From assembly GCF_032452875.1 (NCBI RefSeq), contig NC_083869.1, positions 77,866,501 through 77,930,500 of the forward strand: a stretch of DNA of 64,000 nt. The letters are read 5' to 3'. Shown piece by piece: positions 23,556-33,324 of the stretch; the stretch's first letter is position 1; each line of letters begins with the position of its first letter. This stretch comes from Bos javanicus. Its lineage: Eukaryota > Chordata > Mammalia > Artiodactyla > Bovidae. Made by a program: the position numbers and the translations under genes. Under the pieces are notes generated by a model, which made no database searches, was not told where the DNA came from, and saw only the letters and a program-made list of their open reading frames with translations.

Positions 23556-23634
23556 TTCCTTGTCCAGGGATTGAACCTGTGTCCTTGGCAGTGAAAGAAC
23601 AGAATCCTAATCACTGGGCCACAAGGGAATTCCA
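23556..23634 (-). mobile_element. tRNA-derived SINE head fragment
   Basis: Antisense 'ccagggattgaacctgtgtc' to 'cactgggccacaagggaatt', the head of a Bov-tA or older CHR-type tRNA-Glu SINE. It has no Bov-A body attached, so the subfamily is open. Confidence 0.75.
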
Positions 23635-23639
23635 TATAT

Positions 23640-23980
23640 ATATTTTTAAAATATTCTTTTCCATCGTGGTTTATCATAGCATACTGAATACAGTTCCCTG
23701 TGATATACAATTGGACCTTGTTTTTATCCATTCTTTATGCAATAGTTTGTGTCTGCTAATCCCAAACTCCCAATCCATCCCTCCCTTAAGCCCCGTCCCT
23801 TGGAAACCACAACCCTGTTTTCTATGTCTGTGAGTCTGCTTCTGTTTCATAGATAGGTTCATTCATGTCATATTTTGGATTTCATATGTAAATGTATTAC
23901 ATGGTATTTGTCTTTCTCTTTCTGATTTGTTTCACTTGGTATGGTAACCTCTGGTTGCATCCATGTTTCTGCAAGTAGAA
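23640..23980 (-). mobile_element. L1 3' end, old copy
   Basis: Antisense L1 3' UTR and ORF2 end: 'gaatacagttccctgtgata', 'ttttctatgtctgtgagtct' and 'ggttgcatccatgtttctgc'. 5'-truncated and diverged. Confidence 0.85.
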
Positions 23981-24094
23981 GATATTTGTTACATAGAGTT
24001 CCAGATTTAATTTAGATTAGGCCAATCAGCCCTACTTGCATCCTTTTTTTTTTTTTTTTTTTCTTTCTGATGCACATTGTAGCAAAAGTGGCTC

Positions 24095-24360
24095 ATGGTC
24101 CTGAAGCTGGTTTCCTGATTGGAGCAATATCTCAAATTGATTATATAATGATAGCATGAATTTTCTTATCATAGATTATACAGCAGCAATTTTGGAAGCT
24201 CAAGTCTGATGAAAGGTTTTGGTAGTAATGTTTAGAAGCTCAACCTAGAATGTATTGTTAGCTCTCTAACCCTCTGTGACAATGTTACATCCTATAATAA
24301 ACCCCTTCCAACTTAAGCTAGCTGGAATAAAATCAGTTCTCTGTAACTGAGCTGCTACAC
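24095..24360 (+). mobile_element. Possible MaLR/MLT1-type LTR remnant
   Basis: The 3' part 'aataaaccccttccaactta' followed by 'cagttctctgtaactgagct' resembles the end of MLT1-like ERVL-MaLR LTRs (AATAAA signal plus U5-like end). The 5' part is unreadable. A poly-T run precedes it (24040-24062). No internal retroviral sequence is seen. Confidence 0.4.
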
Positions 24361-24659
24361 AGTGCTTTTAAATCCATTCTTATATCAAAATGTTCTACTC
24401 TTATATATTTATTTACTTGTTAGCTATTAGAACTGCCAAACTCTGATGGTAGAATTTCTTACAATGTTGGAGCAATTATTCTTTTGTTTTTATTGTGGGA
24501 GAATTTTTACTTTAACAACAGACTCCTAGAGACAAAATCCATGACCATAGAATAAAAATAATGTAGATAGCATATGGCCAGCTGGCAGGGATTTTTCTTT
24601 TTATTCTAGGAATCATTATATGAGTTTTCTTTATAACACCTTACAGCTTATTTCATCCA

Positions 24660-25579
24660 TATTGAGGTATCTCAAACTGCTAAACAATTGCACAATGATT
24701 ATGTTTTTCTGCTTTATGTTATGGGATATTTAAACATAAAAAAATAGTGTGAAAAATGTAATAAACTCCTAGATACTTATCAAAAATTATCAAGTCATGA
24801 TCAGTTTTTTTTTTTTTTTTTGCACCTATACCATCAAGAAGTTATCCCAACTTTGGTTATTTTGAAGAAATTGGATGTAACACCATGCCATCTGTAAACA
24901 TATCAGCATGTATTTCTAAAAGATAAGGCCTTTTTCCTTCTAAAATAACCATATTACTATGCTCAAAACTATAAGTAAAATAGAAATGATTTTTAATATA
25001 ATCAATTATTTAGTAGGTAGCCTTTAAATTTTCCTGTCATTAAAAAATTTTTTAAAAAGTTTGCTTGCTTAAATTTGGATTCAAATATGTGGCAGTTGTC
25101 TGATATGTCTCCTAGGTTCTGTTTGAATTATTGATTCTAACTCTTTAATTTCACTTGCAATTGTTTGCTGAAGAAATCAGATATTTCTCATGTAAAGTTT
25201 TCATAGTCAGTCTTTCTGCTCTCATGCGCTGTGTTTCAGTTTCCAACATTTCCTGTTAATTCATTTTTGGGTCTTATAAGAATCATATAACTTTCAGTAA
25301 GCATTCTCCACAGATTGGTAGTTTATTGCCACTAAGGAATACACAACATTTACTGGATTGTCCAAAAATAATGATGTTGGCAGCTGTTGATGGTCACTAT
25401 CTATATACAATACTTCATTAAGAGTTGCAAATCAAGTACTCTAATTTTGTTAATTTTTTGGTGTTTATTAGTTCAGACATAGCTCAAGTCCATACTGGTA
25501 CTTCCAGTTCAGTCAAAACTGCATAATTTTTACTGAGCTTCAGTGACCTTACCTTGTATCTCCTTTGCCCTAATTCTAC
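24660..25579. mobile_element. Ancient L1M-type 3'-region remnant
   Basis: Phrases such as 'tatcagcatgtatttctaaa', 'agataaggcctttttccttc', 'ggcagttgtctgatatgtct' and 'tggcagctgttgatggtcac' follow the order I know from the non-coding 3' regions of old L1M elements. Highly decayed; strand not determined. A younger L1 (25580-26218) is inserted at its right end. Confidence 0.5.
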
Positions 25580-26218
25580 CCTGAGAAAACTATAATTGAA
25601 AAAGACACATGTACCCAGATGTTCATTGCAGCAGTATTTACAATGGAATACTAGGACATGGAATCAACCTAGATGTCCATCAACAGGTGAATAGATAAAG
25701 AAGCTCTGGTAATATATACAAAGGAATATTACTCAGCCATAAAAAAGGAACACATTTGAGTCAGTTGTAATGAGATGGAGGAACCTAGAACCTATTATAC
25801 AGAGTGAAGTAAGTCAGACAATGAAAAACAAATGTCATGTATTAACACATATACATGAAATCCAGAAAGATGGTACTGATGAAACTATTTGCAGGTCAGC
25901 AATGGAGATACAGATATAGAAAACAGACTTATGGACATGGTGTGATAGGGAGAGGAGTGGGTAGAATGAGCAGAAAGAGTATCATGGAAACATATGCATT
26001 ACCATATGTAAAATAGATGGCCAATGGGAATTTGCTGTATGACTCAGGGACCACAAACTTTGGCTCTTTTACAACCTAGAGGGGTGAGATGGGGTGGGAG
26101 GTGGGAGAGAGGCTCAAGAAGGAGGAGATGTATGGCTGATTCATGTTGATGTATGGCAGAAACCAACACAATATTATAAAGCAACTATTCTTCAATTAAA
26201 AAGAAATTATAAAAAAAG
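25580..26218 (+). mobile_element. L1 3' end, 5'-truncated
   Basis: Sense L1 covering the last part of ORF2 ('acccagatgttcattgcagc' near 25613, then 'actcagccataaaaaaggaa' near 25732) and the 3' UTR with an A-rich tail near 26195-26218. The ORF2 frame is interrupted. It is more diverged than the intact L1 at 27.8 kb, so older. Confidence 0.9.
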
Positions 26219-27247
26219 AATATTGCTCAGTGCTTTATTTCATAATACATAGTCAACAGTTTCAGGATAATTATACCACCATTACCTTTGACAATATGAC
26301 TACTAAACTAGTTAATGTTTTGTTTGGCGAAAGTTTACTTTTTCCTTATGGTATAATCCACCCACTGGAATAACAGTAAAATTATTGTGTTTTATATATT
26401 TTGAAATAATTTTTCTTGATTCAATTATGTCACCAACTTGAGACAAGTTTGGGTGTGTTTGTTTCATTTTACCTGGTTTTGGATATTACTTTACATGTAT
26501 ATAAAATATTCATATTCTTAAAAAGTCATACCTGGAAAATACCACATATTCAGAGAATTCTAACTTCTATTCCTGTCACTTCCACCTTTTTTTCCTTCTT
26601 CCTTACAAAATTAACCTTCTGTTTAATTTTATGATTTATACTTTCATTATTTTTCTTATAAGTGCAGATGTGTTTTGTACGTGTGTTTGTATCTACATAC
26701 ATGAACTATATATTTTTTAACATGAAATCTTCAGGTTTTAATTTTTATTAATTTTTATCAGAGTATAGTTGCTTTATTGTGTTGTGTTTCTTAATAATCA
26801 ATTAGTAAATGATTGTATTTATTTACAGTAAAATATTTTCTCCACATTGTTTCCCTCCTTCTCCCTCTTATATTTAGGATATGTCTCATAGGATCATATA
26901 GAGATATTTCTCATTCCTTTATATAACTGCCTGTTCTCATTTTCATAAATCTATTAGTTTATTCAATCTTCCCCTTATAATGGACATTTGGGCTATCTCT
27001 ATCTTTTGCTATAAAAAATAAGTTTTCTGTGTATAAGATATGTATACTTCTTTTTTTTTTAAACCAGATTCACTTGACAGACCCTCTATCTCCCCTATTA
27101 TATGGGGACTGCCATCGTGCAGGTGGGATCTGTGGTGGGGTGGAGCTGGGAACTCTGATGCGGGTGTCCTGACAGGGACAGCCCATCCAGGTGATGATAT
27201 GCTATATGGCTGTCTTGCAACATATATATTTTTTCTAAATTTTAAAA
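26219..27247. other. AT-rich DNA with decayed L1-like patches
   Basis: 26735-27050 faintly follows an antisense L1 3' end ('cagagtatagttgctttatt' and 'aatggacatttgggctatct'). 27062-27205 is GC-richer sequence of unknown origin. No gene is supported. Confidence 0.4.
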
Positions 27248-27612
27248 ATTTATTTATATTTTAGAAATTATTTATTTTTAATTGGAGGATAATTATTTTA
27301 CAATATTGTGTTGGTTTCTGCCAAACATCAACATGAACCAGCCATAGATACACATATGTCTCTTCCCTCTTGAATCTTCCTTCCAACTCCCACCCAAACC
27401 AAGCCCTCTTTGTTATCACAGAGCTTGGGTTTGAGCTCTCTGCATCATACAGCAAATTCCCATTGGCTATCTATTTTGCATATGATGATGCATATGTTTC
27501 CATGTTACTCTCTCAATTCATCCCACCCTCTCCTCCCACTGTGTCCACAAGTCTGTTCTCTATGTCTGCATTTCCATTGCTGCCCTGAAATAGATTCATC
27601 AGGACCATCTTT
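27248..27612 (-). mobile_element. L1 3' end (bovine type)
   Basis: Antisense L1: 'attggaggataattatttta', 'ttggtttctgccaaacatca', 'ctctcaattcatcccaccct' and 'ccacaagtctgttctctatg'. The following ~220 bp up to the intact L1 may be further old L1, with low confidence. Confidence 0.85.
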
Positions 27613-27831
27613 GGCAATATGTTCTTAAAGGAGGAATTACTTGGATGTAATGCATAGGTAAGTCTGATAGCAATGCCACATTCCCTACAGTAGGCAAAGG
27701 GTCATTTTGTGTTTCTAGGGTCACTATTCCTCTATTGTCTCAACAACAATGCACATGGTCAAATTTTACACTTTGCCAATGTGTTGGATAAGAAATCATA
27801 TATCACTGAATTAAAAAAAATATTTGAATGC

Positions 27832-28178
27832 TGAGCCAAGATGGCGGAGGAGTAGGACGGGGAGAACACTTTCTCCCCCACAAATTCATCAAAAGAGCAT
27901 TTAAACGTCGAGTAAATTTCACAAAACAACTTCTGAATGCCAGCAGAGGACATCAGGCACCCAGAAAAGCTATCCAACTCTTCGAAAGGAGCGCGACTGA
28001 ACAAAGAGAAGAAATACAGCTCCACCCATCAGAACACCGACACAAGCTTCCCTAACCAGGAAACCTTGACAAGCCACCTGTACAAACCCACACACAGCGA
28101 GGAAAAGCCACAATAAAGAGAACTCCACAAACTGCCAGAATACAGAAAGGACACCCCAAACTCAGCAATTTAAACAAG
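27832..28178 (+). promoter_or_regulatory. L1 5' UTR / internal promoter with YY1-like site
   Basis: The sequence 'ccaagatggcgg' at 27836-27847 matches the YY1 site that positions transcription start in mammalian L1s. Only ~345 bp separate it from the ORF1 start codon, a short leader. Several CpGs remain (for example near 27845, 27858, 27907, 27910, 27981 and 27990-27994). Two upstream AUGs lie in the leader: a 4-codon uORF at 27841-27855 and a 59-codon uORF at 27937-28116. Promoter activity is inferred from family knowledge. Confidence 0.8.
27937..28116 (+). other. Upstream ORF (59 codons) in the L1 leader
   Basis: ATG at 27937-27939 opens a frame that closes with TAA at 28114-28116, 62 bp before the ORF1 ATG. 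The product is basic and polar with no known domain. If translated it would hinder scanning to ORF1; it may equally be leaky or unused. I infer no function for the peptide. Confidence 0.5.
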
Positions 28179-29105
28179 ATGAAGAGACAGAGGAATAGCC
28201 AGCAGATAAAGGAACAGGATAAATGCCCACCAAATCAAACAAAAGAGGAAGAGATAGGGAATCTACCTGATAAAGAATTCCGAATAATGATAGTGAAATT
28301 GATCCAAAATCTTGAAATTAAAATGGAATCACAGATAAATAGCTTGGAGACAAGGATTGAGAAGATGCAAGAAAGGTTTAACAAGGACCTAGAAGAAATA
28401 AAAAAGAGTCAATATATAATGAATAATGCAATAAATGAAATTAAAAACACTCTGGAGGCAACAAATAGTAGAATAACAGAGGCAGAAGATAGGATTAGTG
28501 AATTAGAAGATAGAATGGTAGAAATAAATGAATCAGAGAAAATAAAAGAAAAACGAATTAAAAGAAATGAGGACAATCTCAGAGACCTCCAGGACAATAT
28601 TAAACGCTACAACATTCGAATCATAGGGGTTCCAGAAGAAGAAGACAAAAAGAAAGACCATGAGAAAATACTTGAGGAGATAATAGTTGAAAACTTCCCT
28701 AAACTGGGGAAGGAAATAATCACCCAAGTCCAAGAAACCCAGAGAATCCCAAACAGGATAAACCCAAGGCGAAACACCCCAAGACACATATTAATCAAAT
28801 TAACAAAGATCAAACACAAAGAACAAATATTAAAAGCAGCAAGGGAAAAACAACAAATAACACACAAGGGAATTCCCATAAGGATAACAGCTGATCTTTC
28901 AATAGAAACTCTTCAAGCCAGGAGGGAATGGCAAGACATACTTAAAATGATGAAAGAAAATAACCTACAGCCCAGATTATTGTACCCAGCAAGGATTTCA
29001 TTCAAGTATGAAGGAGAAATCAAAAGCTTCTCAGACAAGCAAAAGCTGAGAGAATTCTGCACCACCAAACCAGCTCTCCAACAAATACTAAAGGATATTC
29101 TCTAG
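28179..29105 (+). CDS. L1 ORF1p, RNA-binding trimeric chaperone
   Basis: 308-codon open frame, slightly shorter than the ~338-residue human protein. ORF1p coats its own L1 RNA as a trimer in the cytoplasmic ribonucleoprotein and has nucleic-acid chaperone activity needed for target-primed reverse transcription. Visible layout: a basic start (MKRQRN), a long charged heptad-rich coiled coil at about residues 40-115 (with 'ITEAEDRISELEDRM'), an RRM-like domain beginning near residue 122 ('YNIRIIGVPEEEDK'), and the conserved C-terminal domain from about residue 220 ('TADLSIETLQARREW', then 'YPARISFKYEGEIKSF'). The start chosen is the ATG after 'aacaag', just upstream of the coiled coil, and no stop interrupts the frame. 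It is followed by ORF2 after 51 bp, as in the dicistronic L1 RNA. Intact; function is inferred from the family. Confidence 0.95.
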   Translation: MKRQRNSQQIKEQDKCPPNQTKEEEIGNLPDKEFRIMIVKLIQNLEIKMESQINSLETRIEKMQERFNKDLEEIKKSQYIMNNAINEIKNTLEATNSRITEAEDRISELEDRMVEINESEKIKEKRIKRNEDNLRDLQDNIKRYNIRIIGVPEEEDKKKDHEKILEEIIVENFPKLGKEIITQVQETQRIPNRINPRRNTPRHILIKLTKIKHKEQILKAAREKQQITHKGIPIRITADLSIETLQARREWQDILKMMKENNLQPRLLYPARISFKYEGEIKSFSDKQKLREFCTTKPALQQILKDIL

Positions 29106-29156
29106 ACAGGAAACACAAAAATGGTGTATAAATTCGAACCCCAAACAATAAAGTAA

Positions 29157-32100
29157 ATGGCAACGGGATCATACTTATCAGTAATTACCTTAAACGTAAA
29201 TGGGTTGAATGCCCCAACCAAAAGACAAAGACTGGCTGAATGGATAAAAAAACAAGACCCCTACATATGTTGTCTACAAGAGACCCACCTCAAAACAGGG
29301 GACACATACAGACTGAAAGTGAAGGGCTGGAAAAAGATTTTCCATGCAAATAGGGACCAAAAGAAAGCAGGAGTAGCAATACTCACATCAGATAAAATAG
29401 ACTTTAAAACAAAGGCTGTGAAAAGAGACAAAGAAGGTCACTACATAATGATCAAAGGATCAATTCAAGAAGAAGATATAACAATTATAAATATATATGC
29501 ACCCAACATGGGAGCACGGCAGTATGTAAGACAAATGCTAACAAGTATGAAAGGAGAAATTAACAATAACACAATAATAGTGGGAGACTTGAATACCCCA
29601 CTCACACCTATGGACAGAGCAACTAAACAGAAAATTAACAAGGAAACACAAACTTTAAACGATACAATAGACCACTTAGACCTAATTGATATCTATAGGA
29701 CATTTCATCCCAAAACAATGAATTTCACCTTTTTCTCAAGCGCACATGGAACCTTCTCCAGGATAGATCACATCCTGGGCCATAAAGCTAGCCTTGGTAA
29801 ATTCAAAAAAATAGAAATCATTCCAAGCATCTTTTCTGACCACAATGCAGTAAGATTAGATCTCAATTACAGGAGAAAAACTATTAAAAATTCCAACATA
29901 TGGAGGCTGAACAACATGCTGCTGAATAACCAACAAATCACAGAAGAAACCAAAAAAGAAATCAAAATTTGCATAGAAACGAATGAAAATGAAAACACAA
30001 CAACCCAAAACCTGTGGGACACGGTAAAAGCAGTCCTAAGGGGAAAGTTCATAGCAATACAGGCACACCTCAAGAAACAAGAAAAAAGTCAAATAAATAA
30101 CCTAACTCTACACCTAAAGCAACTAGAAAAGGAAGAAATGAAGAACCCCAGGGTTAGTAGAAGGAAAGAAATCTTAAAAATTAGAGCAGAAATAAATGCA
30201 AAAGAAACAAAAGAGACCATAGCAAAAATCAACAAAGCCAAAAGCTGGTTCTTTGAAAGGATAAATAAAATTGACAAACCATTAGCCAGACTCATCAAGA
30301 AACAAAGGGAGAAAAATCAAATCAATAAAATTAGAAACGAAAATGGAGAGATCACAACAGACAACACAGAAATACAAAGGATCATAAGAGACTATTATCA
30401 ACAATTATATGCCAATAAAATGGACAATGAGGAAGAAATGGACAAATTCTTAGAAAAGTACAACTTTCCAAAACTCGACCAGGAAGAAATAGAAAACCTT
30501 AAGAGACCCATCACAAGCATGGAAATTGAAACTGTAATCAAAAATCTTCCAGCAAACAAAAGCCCAGGTCCAGATGGCTTCACAGCTGAATTCTACCAAA
30601 AATTTAGAGAAGAGCTAACACCTATCCTGCTCAAACTCTTCCAGAAAATTGCAGAGGAAGGTGAACTTCCAAACTCATTCTATGAGGCCACCATCACCCT
30701 AATACCAAAACCTGACAAAGATCCCACAAAAAAAGAAAACTACAGGCCAATATCACTGATGAACATAGATGCAAAAATCCTTAACAAAATTCTAGCAATC
30801 AGAATCCAACAACACATTAAAAAGATCATACACCATGACCAAGTGGGCTTTATCCCAGGGATGCAAGGATTCTTCAATATCCGCAAATCAATCAATGTAA
30901 TACACCACATTAACAAATTGAAAAACAAAAACCATATGATTATCTCAATAGATGCAGAGAAAGCCTTTGACAAAATTCAACACCCATTTATGATAAAAAC
31001 TCTCCAGAAAGCAGGAATAGAAGTAACATACCTCAACATAATAAAAGCTATATATGACAAACCCACAGCAAACATTATCCTCAATGGTGAAAAATTGAAA
31101 GCATTTCCTCTAAAGTCAGGAACAAGACAAGGGTGCCCACTTTCACCATTACTATTCAACATAGTTTTGGAAGTTTTGGCCACAGCAATCAGAGCAGAAA
31201 AAGAAATAAAAGGAATCCAAATTGGAAAAGAAGAAGTAAAACTCTCACTATTTGCAGATGACATGATCCTCTACATAGAAAACCCTAAAGACTCCACCAG
31301 AAAATTACTAGAACTAATCAATGATTATAGTAAAGTTGCAGGATATAAAATCAACACACAGAAATCCCTTGCATTCCTATACACTAATAATGAGAAAACA
31401 AAAAGGGAAATTAAGGAAACAATTCCATTCACCATTGCAATGAAAAGAATAAAATACTTAGGAATATATCTACCTAAAGAAACTAAAGACCTATATATAG
31501 AAAACTATAAAACACTGGTGAAAGAAATCAAAGAGGACACTAATAGATGGAGAAATATACCATGTTCATGGATTGGAAGAATCAATATAGTGAAAATGAG
31601 TATACTACCCAAAGCAATTTATAGATTCAATGCAATCCCTATCAAGCTACCAACAGTATTCTTCACAGAACTAGAACAAATAATTTCACAATTTGTATGG
31701 AAATACAAAAAACCTCAAATAGCCAAAGCGATCTTGAGAAAGAAAAATGGAACTGGAGGAATCAACCTACCTGACTTCAGGCTCTACTACAAAGCCACAG
31801 TTATCAAGACAGTATGGTACTGGCACAAAGACAGAAATATAGATCAATGGAACAAAATAGAAAGCCCAGAGATAAATCCACGCACATATGGACACCTTAT
31901 CTTTGACAAAGGAGGCAAGAATATACAATGGATTAAAGACAATCTCTTTAACAAGTGGTGCTGGGAAATCTGGTCAACCACTTGTAAAAGAATGAAACTA
32001 GAACACTTTCTAACACCATATACAAAAATAAACTCAAAATGGATTAAAGATCTCAACGTAAGACCAGAAACTATAAAACTCCTAGAGGAGAACATAGGCA

Positions 32101-32975
32101 AAACACTCTCTGACATACATCACAGCAGGATCCTCTATGATCCACCTCCCAGAATATTGGAAATAAAAGTAAAAATAAGCAAATGGGACCTAATTAAACT
32201 TAAAAGCTTCTGCACATCAAAGGAAACTATTAGCAAGGTGAAAAGACAGCCTTCAGAATGGGAGAAAATAATAGCAAATGAAGCAACCGACAAACAACTA
32301 ATCTCAAAAATATACAAGCAACTCCTACAGCTCAACTCCAGAAAAATAAATGACCCAATCAAAAAATGGGCCAAAGATCTAAATAGACATTTCTCCAAAA
32401 AAGACATACAGATGGCTAACAAACACATGAAAAGATGCTCAACATCACTCATTATCAGAGAAATGCAAATCAAAACCACTATGAGGTACCATTTCACACC
32501 AGTCAGAATGGCTGCGATCCAAAAGTCTACAAATAATAAATGCTGGAGAGGGTGTGGAGAAAAGGGAACCCTCTTACACTGTTGGTGGGAATGCAAACTA
32601 GTACAGCCACTATGGAGAACAGTGTGGAGATTCCTTAAAAAACTGGAACTAGAACTGCCTTATGATCCAGCAACCCCACTGCTGGGCATACACACTGAGG
32701 AAACCAGAAGGGAAAGAGACACGTGTACCCCAATGTTCATCGCAGCACTGTTTATAATAGCCAGGACATGGAAGCAACCTAGATGTCCATCAGCAGATGA
32801 ATGGATAAGAAAGCAGTGGTACATATACACAATGGAGTATTACTCAGCCATTAAAAAGAATACATTTGAATCAGTTCTAATGAGGTGGATGAAACTGGAG
32901 CCTATTATACAGAGTGAAGTAAGCCAGAAGGAAAAGCACCAATACAGTATACTAACACATATATATGGAATTTAG
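29157..32975 (+). CDS. L1 ORF2p, endonuclease and reverse transcriptase
   Basis: 1272-codon open frame, nearly the same length as human ORF2p (1275). ORF2p nicks target DNA at TTTT/AA-like sites and reverse-transcribes L1 RNA from the nick. The N-terminal APE-type endonuclease keeps its expected residues: N13, E42, Y114, D144, N146, D204, D228 and H229. The RT domain (about residues 400-800) has 'QGCPLSPLLFN' and the catalytic 'FADDMILY' with D701 and D702. The C-terminal segment carries a C-X3-C-X7-H-X4-C knuckle (C1129, C1133, H1141, C1146). The start is fixed by an in-frame TAA directly before the ATG (29154-29156). Translation probably depends on termination-reinitiation after ORF1. No stop, frameshift or missing catalytic residue was found, which is uncommon for L1 copies. 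Antisense frames across it are shadows. Confidence 0.96.
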   Translation: MATGSYLSVITLNVNGLNAPTKRQRLAEWIKKQDPYICCLQETHLKTGDTYRLKVKGWKKIFHANRDQKKAGVAILTSDKIDFKTKAVKRDKEGHYIMIKGSIQEEDITIINIYAPNMGARQYVRQMLTSMKGEINNNTIIVGDLNTPLTPMDRATKQKINKETQTLNDTIDHLDLIDIYRTFHPKTMNFTFFSSAHGTFSRIDHILGHKASLGKFKKIEIIPSIFSDHNAVRLDLNYRRKTIKNSNIWRLNNMLLNNQQITEETKKEIKICIETNENENTTTQNLWDTVKAVLRGKFIAIQAHLKKQEKSQINNLTLHLKQLEKEEMKNPRVSRRKEILKIRAEINAKETKETIAKINKAKSWFFERINKIDKPLARLIKKQREKNQINKIRNENGEITTDNTEIQRIIRDYYQQLYANKMDNEEEMDKFLEKYNFPKLDQEEIENLKRPITSMEIETVIKNLPANKSPGPDGFTAEFYQKFREELTPILLKLFQKIAEEGELPNSFYEATITLIPKPDKDPTKKENYRPISLMNIDAKILNKILAIRIQQHIKKIIHHDQVGFIPGMQGFFNIRKSINVIHHINKLKNKNHMIISIDAEKAFDKIQHPFMIKTLQKAGIEVTYLNIIKAIYDKPTANIILNGEKLKAFPLKSGTRQGCPLSPLLFNIVLEVLATAIRAEKEIKGIQIGKEEVKLSLFADDMILYIENPKDSTRKLLELINDYSKVAGYKINTQKSLAFLYTNNEKTKREIKETIPFTIAMKRIKYLGIYLPKETKDLYIENYKTLVKEIKEDTNRWRNIPCSWIGRINIVKMSILPKAIYRFNAIPIKLPTVFFTELEQIISQFVWKYKKPQIAKAILRKKNGTGGINLPDFRLYYKATVIKTVWYWHKDRNIDQWNKIESPEINPRTYGHLIFDKGGKNIQWIKDNLFNKWCWEIWSTTCKRMKLEHFLTPYTKINSKWIKDLNVRPETIKLLEENIGKTLSDIHHSRILYDPPPRILEIKVKISKWDLIKLKSFCTSKETISKVKRQPSEWEKIIANEATDKQLISKIYKQLLQLNSRKINDPIKKWAKDLNRHFSKKDIQMANKHMKRCSTSLIIREMQIKTTMRYHFTPVRMAAIQKSTNNKCWRGCGEKGTLLHCWWECKLVQPLWRTVWRFLKKLELELPYDPATPLLGIHTEETRRERDTCTPMFIAALFIIARTWKQPRCPSADEWIRKQWYIYTMEYYSAIKKNTFESVLMRWMKLEPIIQSEVSQKEKHQYSILTHIYGI

Positions 32976-33320
32976 AAAGATAGTAACGATAACCCTGTAT
33001 ATGAGACAGCAAAAGAGACACTGATGTATAGAACAGTCTTATGGACTCTGTGGGAGAGGGAGAGGGTGGGAAGATTTGGGAGAATGGCATTGAAACATGT
33101 GAAACGTCATGTATGAAACGAGATGCCAGTCCAGGTTCAATGCACGATGCTGGATGCTTGGGGCTGGTGCACTGGGACGACCCAGAGGGATGGTGTGGGG
33201 AGGGAGGAGGGAGGAGGGTTCAGGATGGGGAACACATGTATACTAATTAAATAATTTTCTATTAAAGAAAAAATAAAATAAAATATACCCCTATCAAAAA
33301 TAAAAAAATAAAAAAAAATT
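32976..33320 (+). terminator. L1 3' UTR with G-rich tract and polyadenylation signals
   Basis: After the ORF2 stop the 3' UTR contains a G-rich run at 33197-33218 able to form a G-quadruplex, a common L1 3' UTR feature. ATTAAA (33261-33266) and AATAAA (33272-33277) precede A-rich sequence. A short non-A segment, 'tacccctatc' near 33286-33295, separates two A-rich tracts. The terminal ~60 bp differ from other young L1 ends in this window (41287-41556 and 47865-48366). Confidence 0.75.
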
Positions 33321-33324
33321 TATC

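Larger units (their letters stand above)
27832..33320 (+). mobile_element. Full-length L1 LINE with intact ORF1 and ORF2
   Basis: A ~5.5-kb non-LTR retrotransposon: 5' UTR (27832-28178), ORF1 (28179-29105), 51-bp spacer, ORF2 (29157-32975), 3' UTR with a G-rich tract, and A-rich tails ending near 33320. The left end carries the L1-start motif around a YY1-like site, which marks a full-length rather than a truncated copy. Neither ORF has a stop or frameshift, and CpGs are kept in the 5' UTR, so the copy is young. The insertion site reads 'gaatt' then an A run (27808-27820), as expected for L1 endonuclease. The A-rich flanks ('aaaaaaaatattt' at 27813-27825 and 'aaaaaaaaattta' near 33310) are only similar, so a target duplication is suggested but not proven. 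Competence cannot be judged from sequence alone. Confidence 0.93.

Noticed and set aside
32135..32596. 153-codon minus-strand frame
   Set aside because: Antisense to intact L1 ORF2; no independent support.
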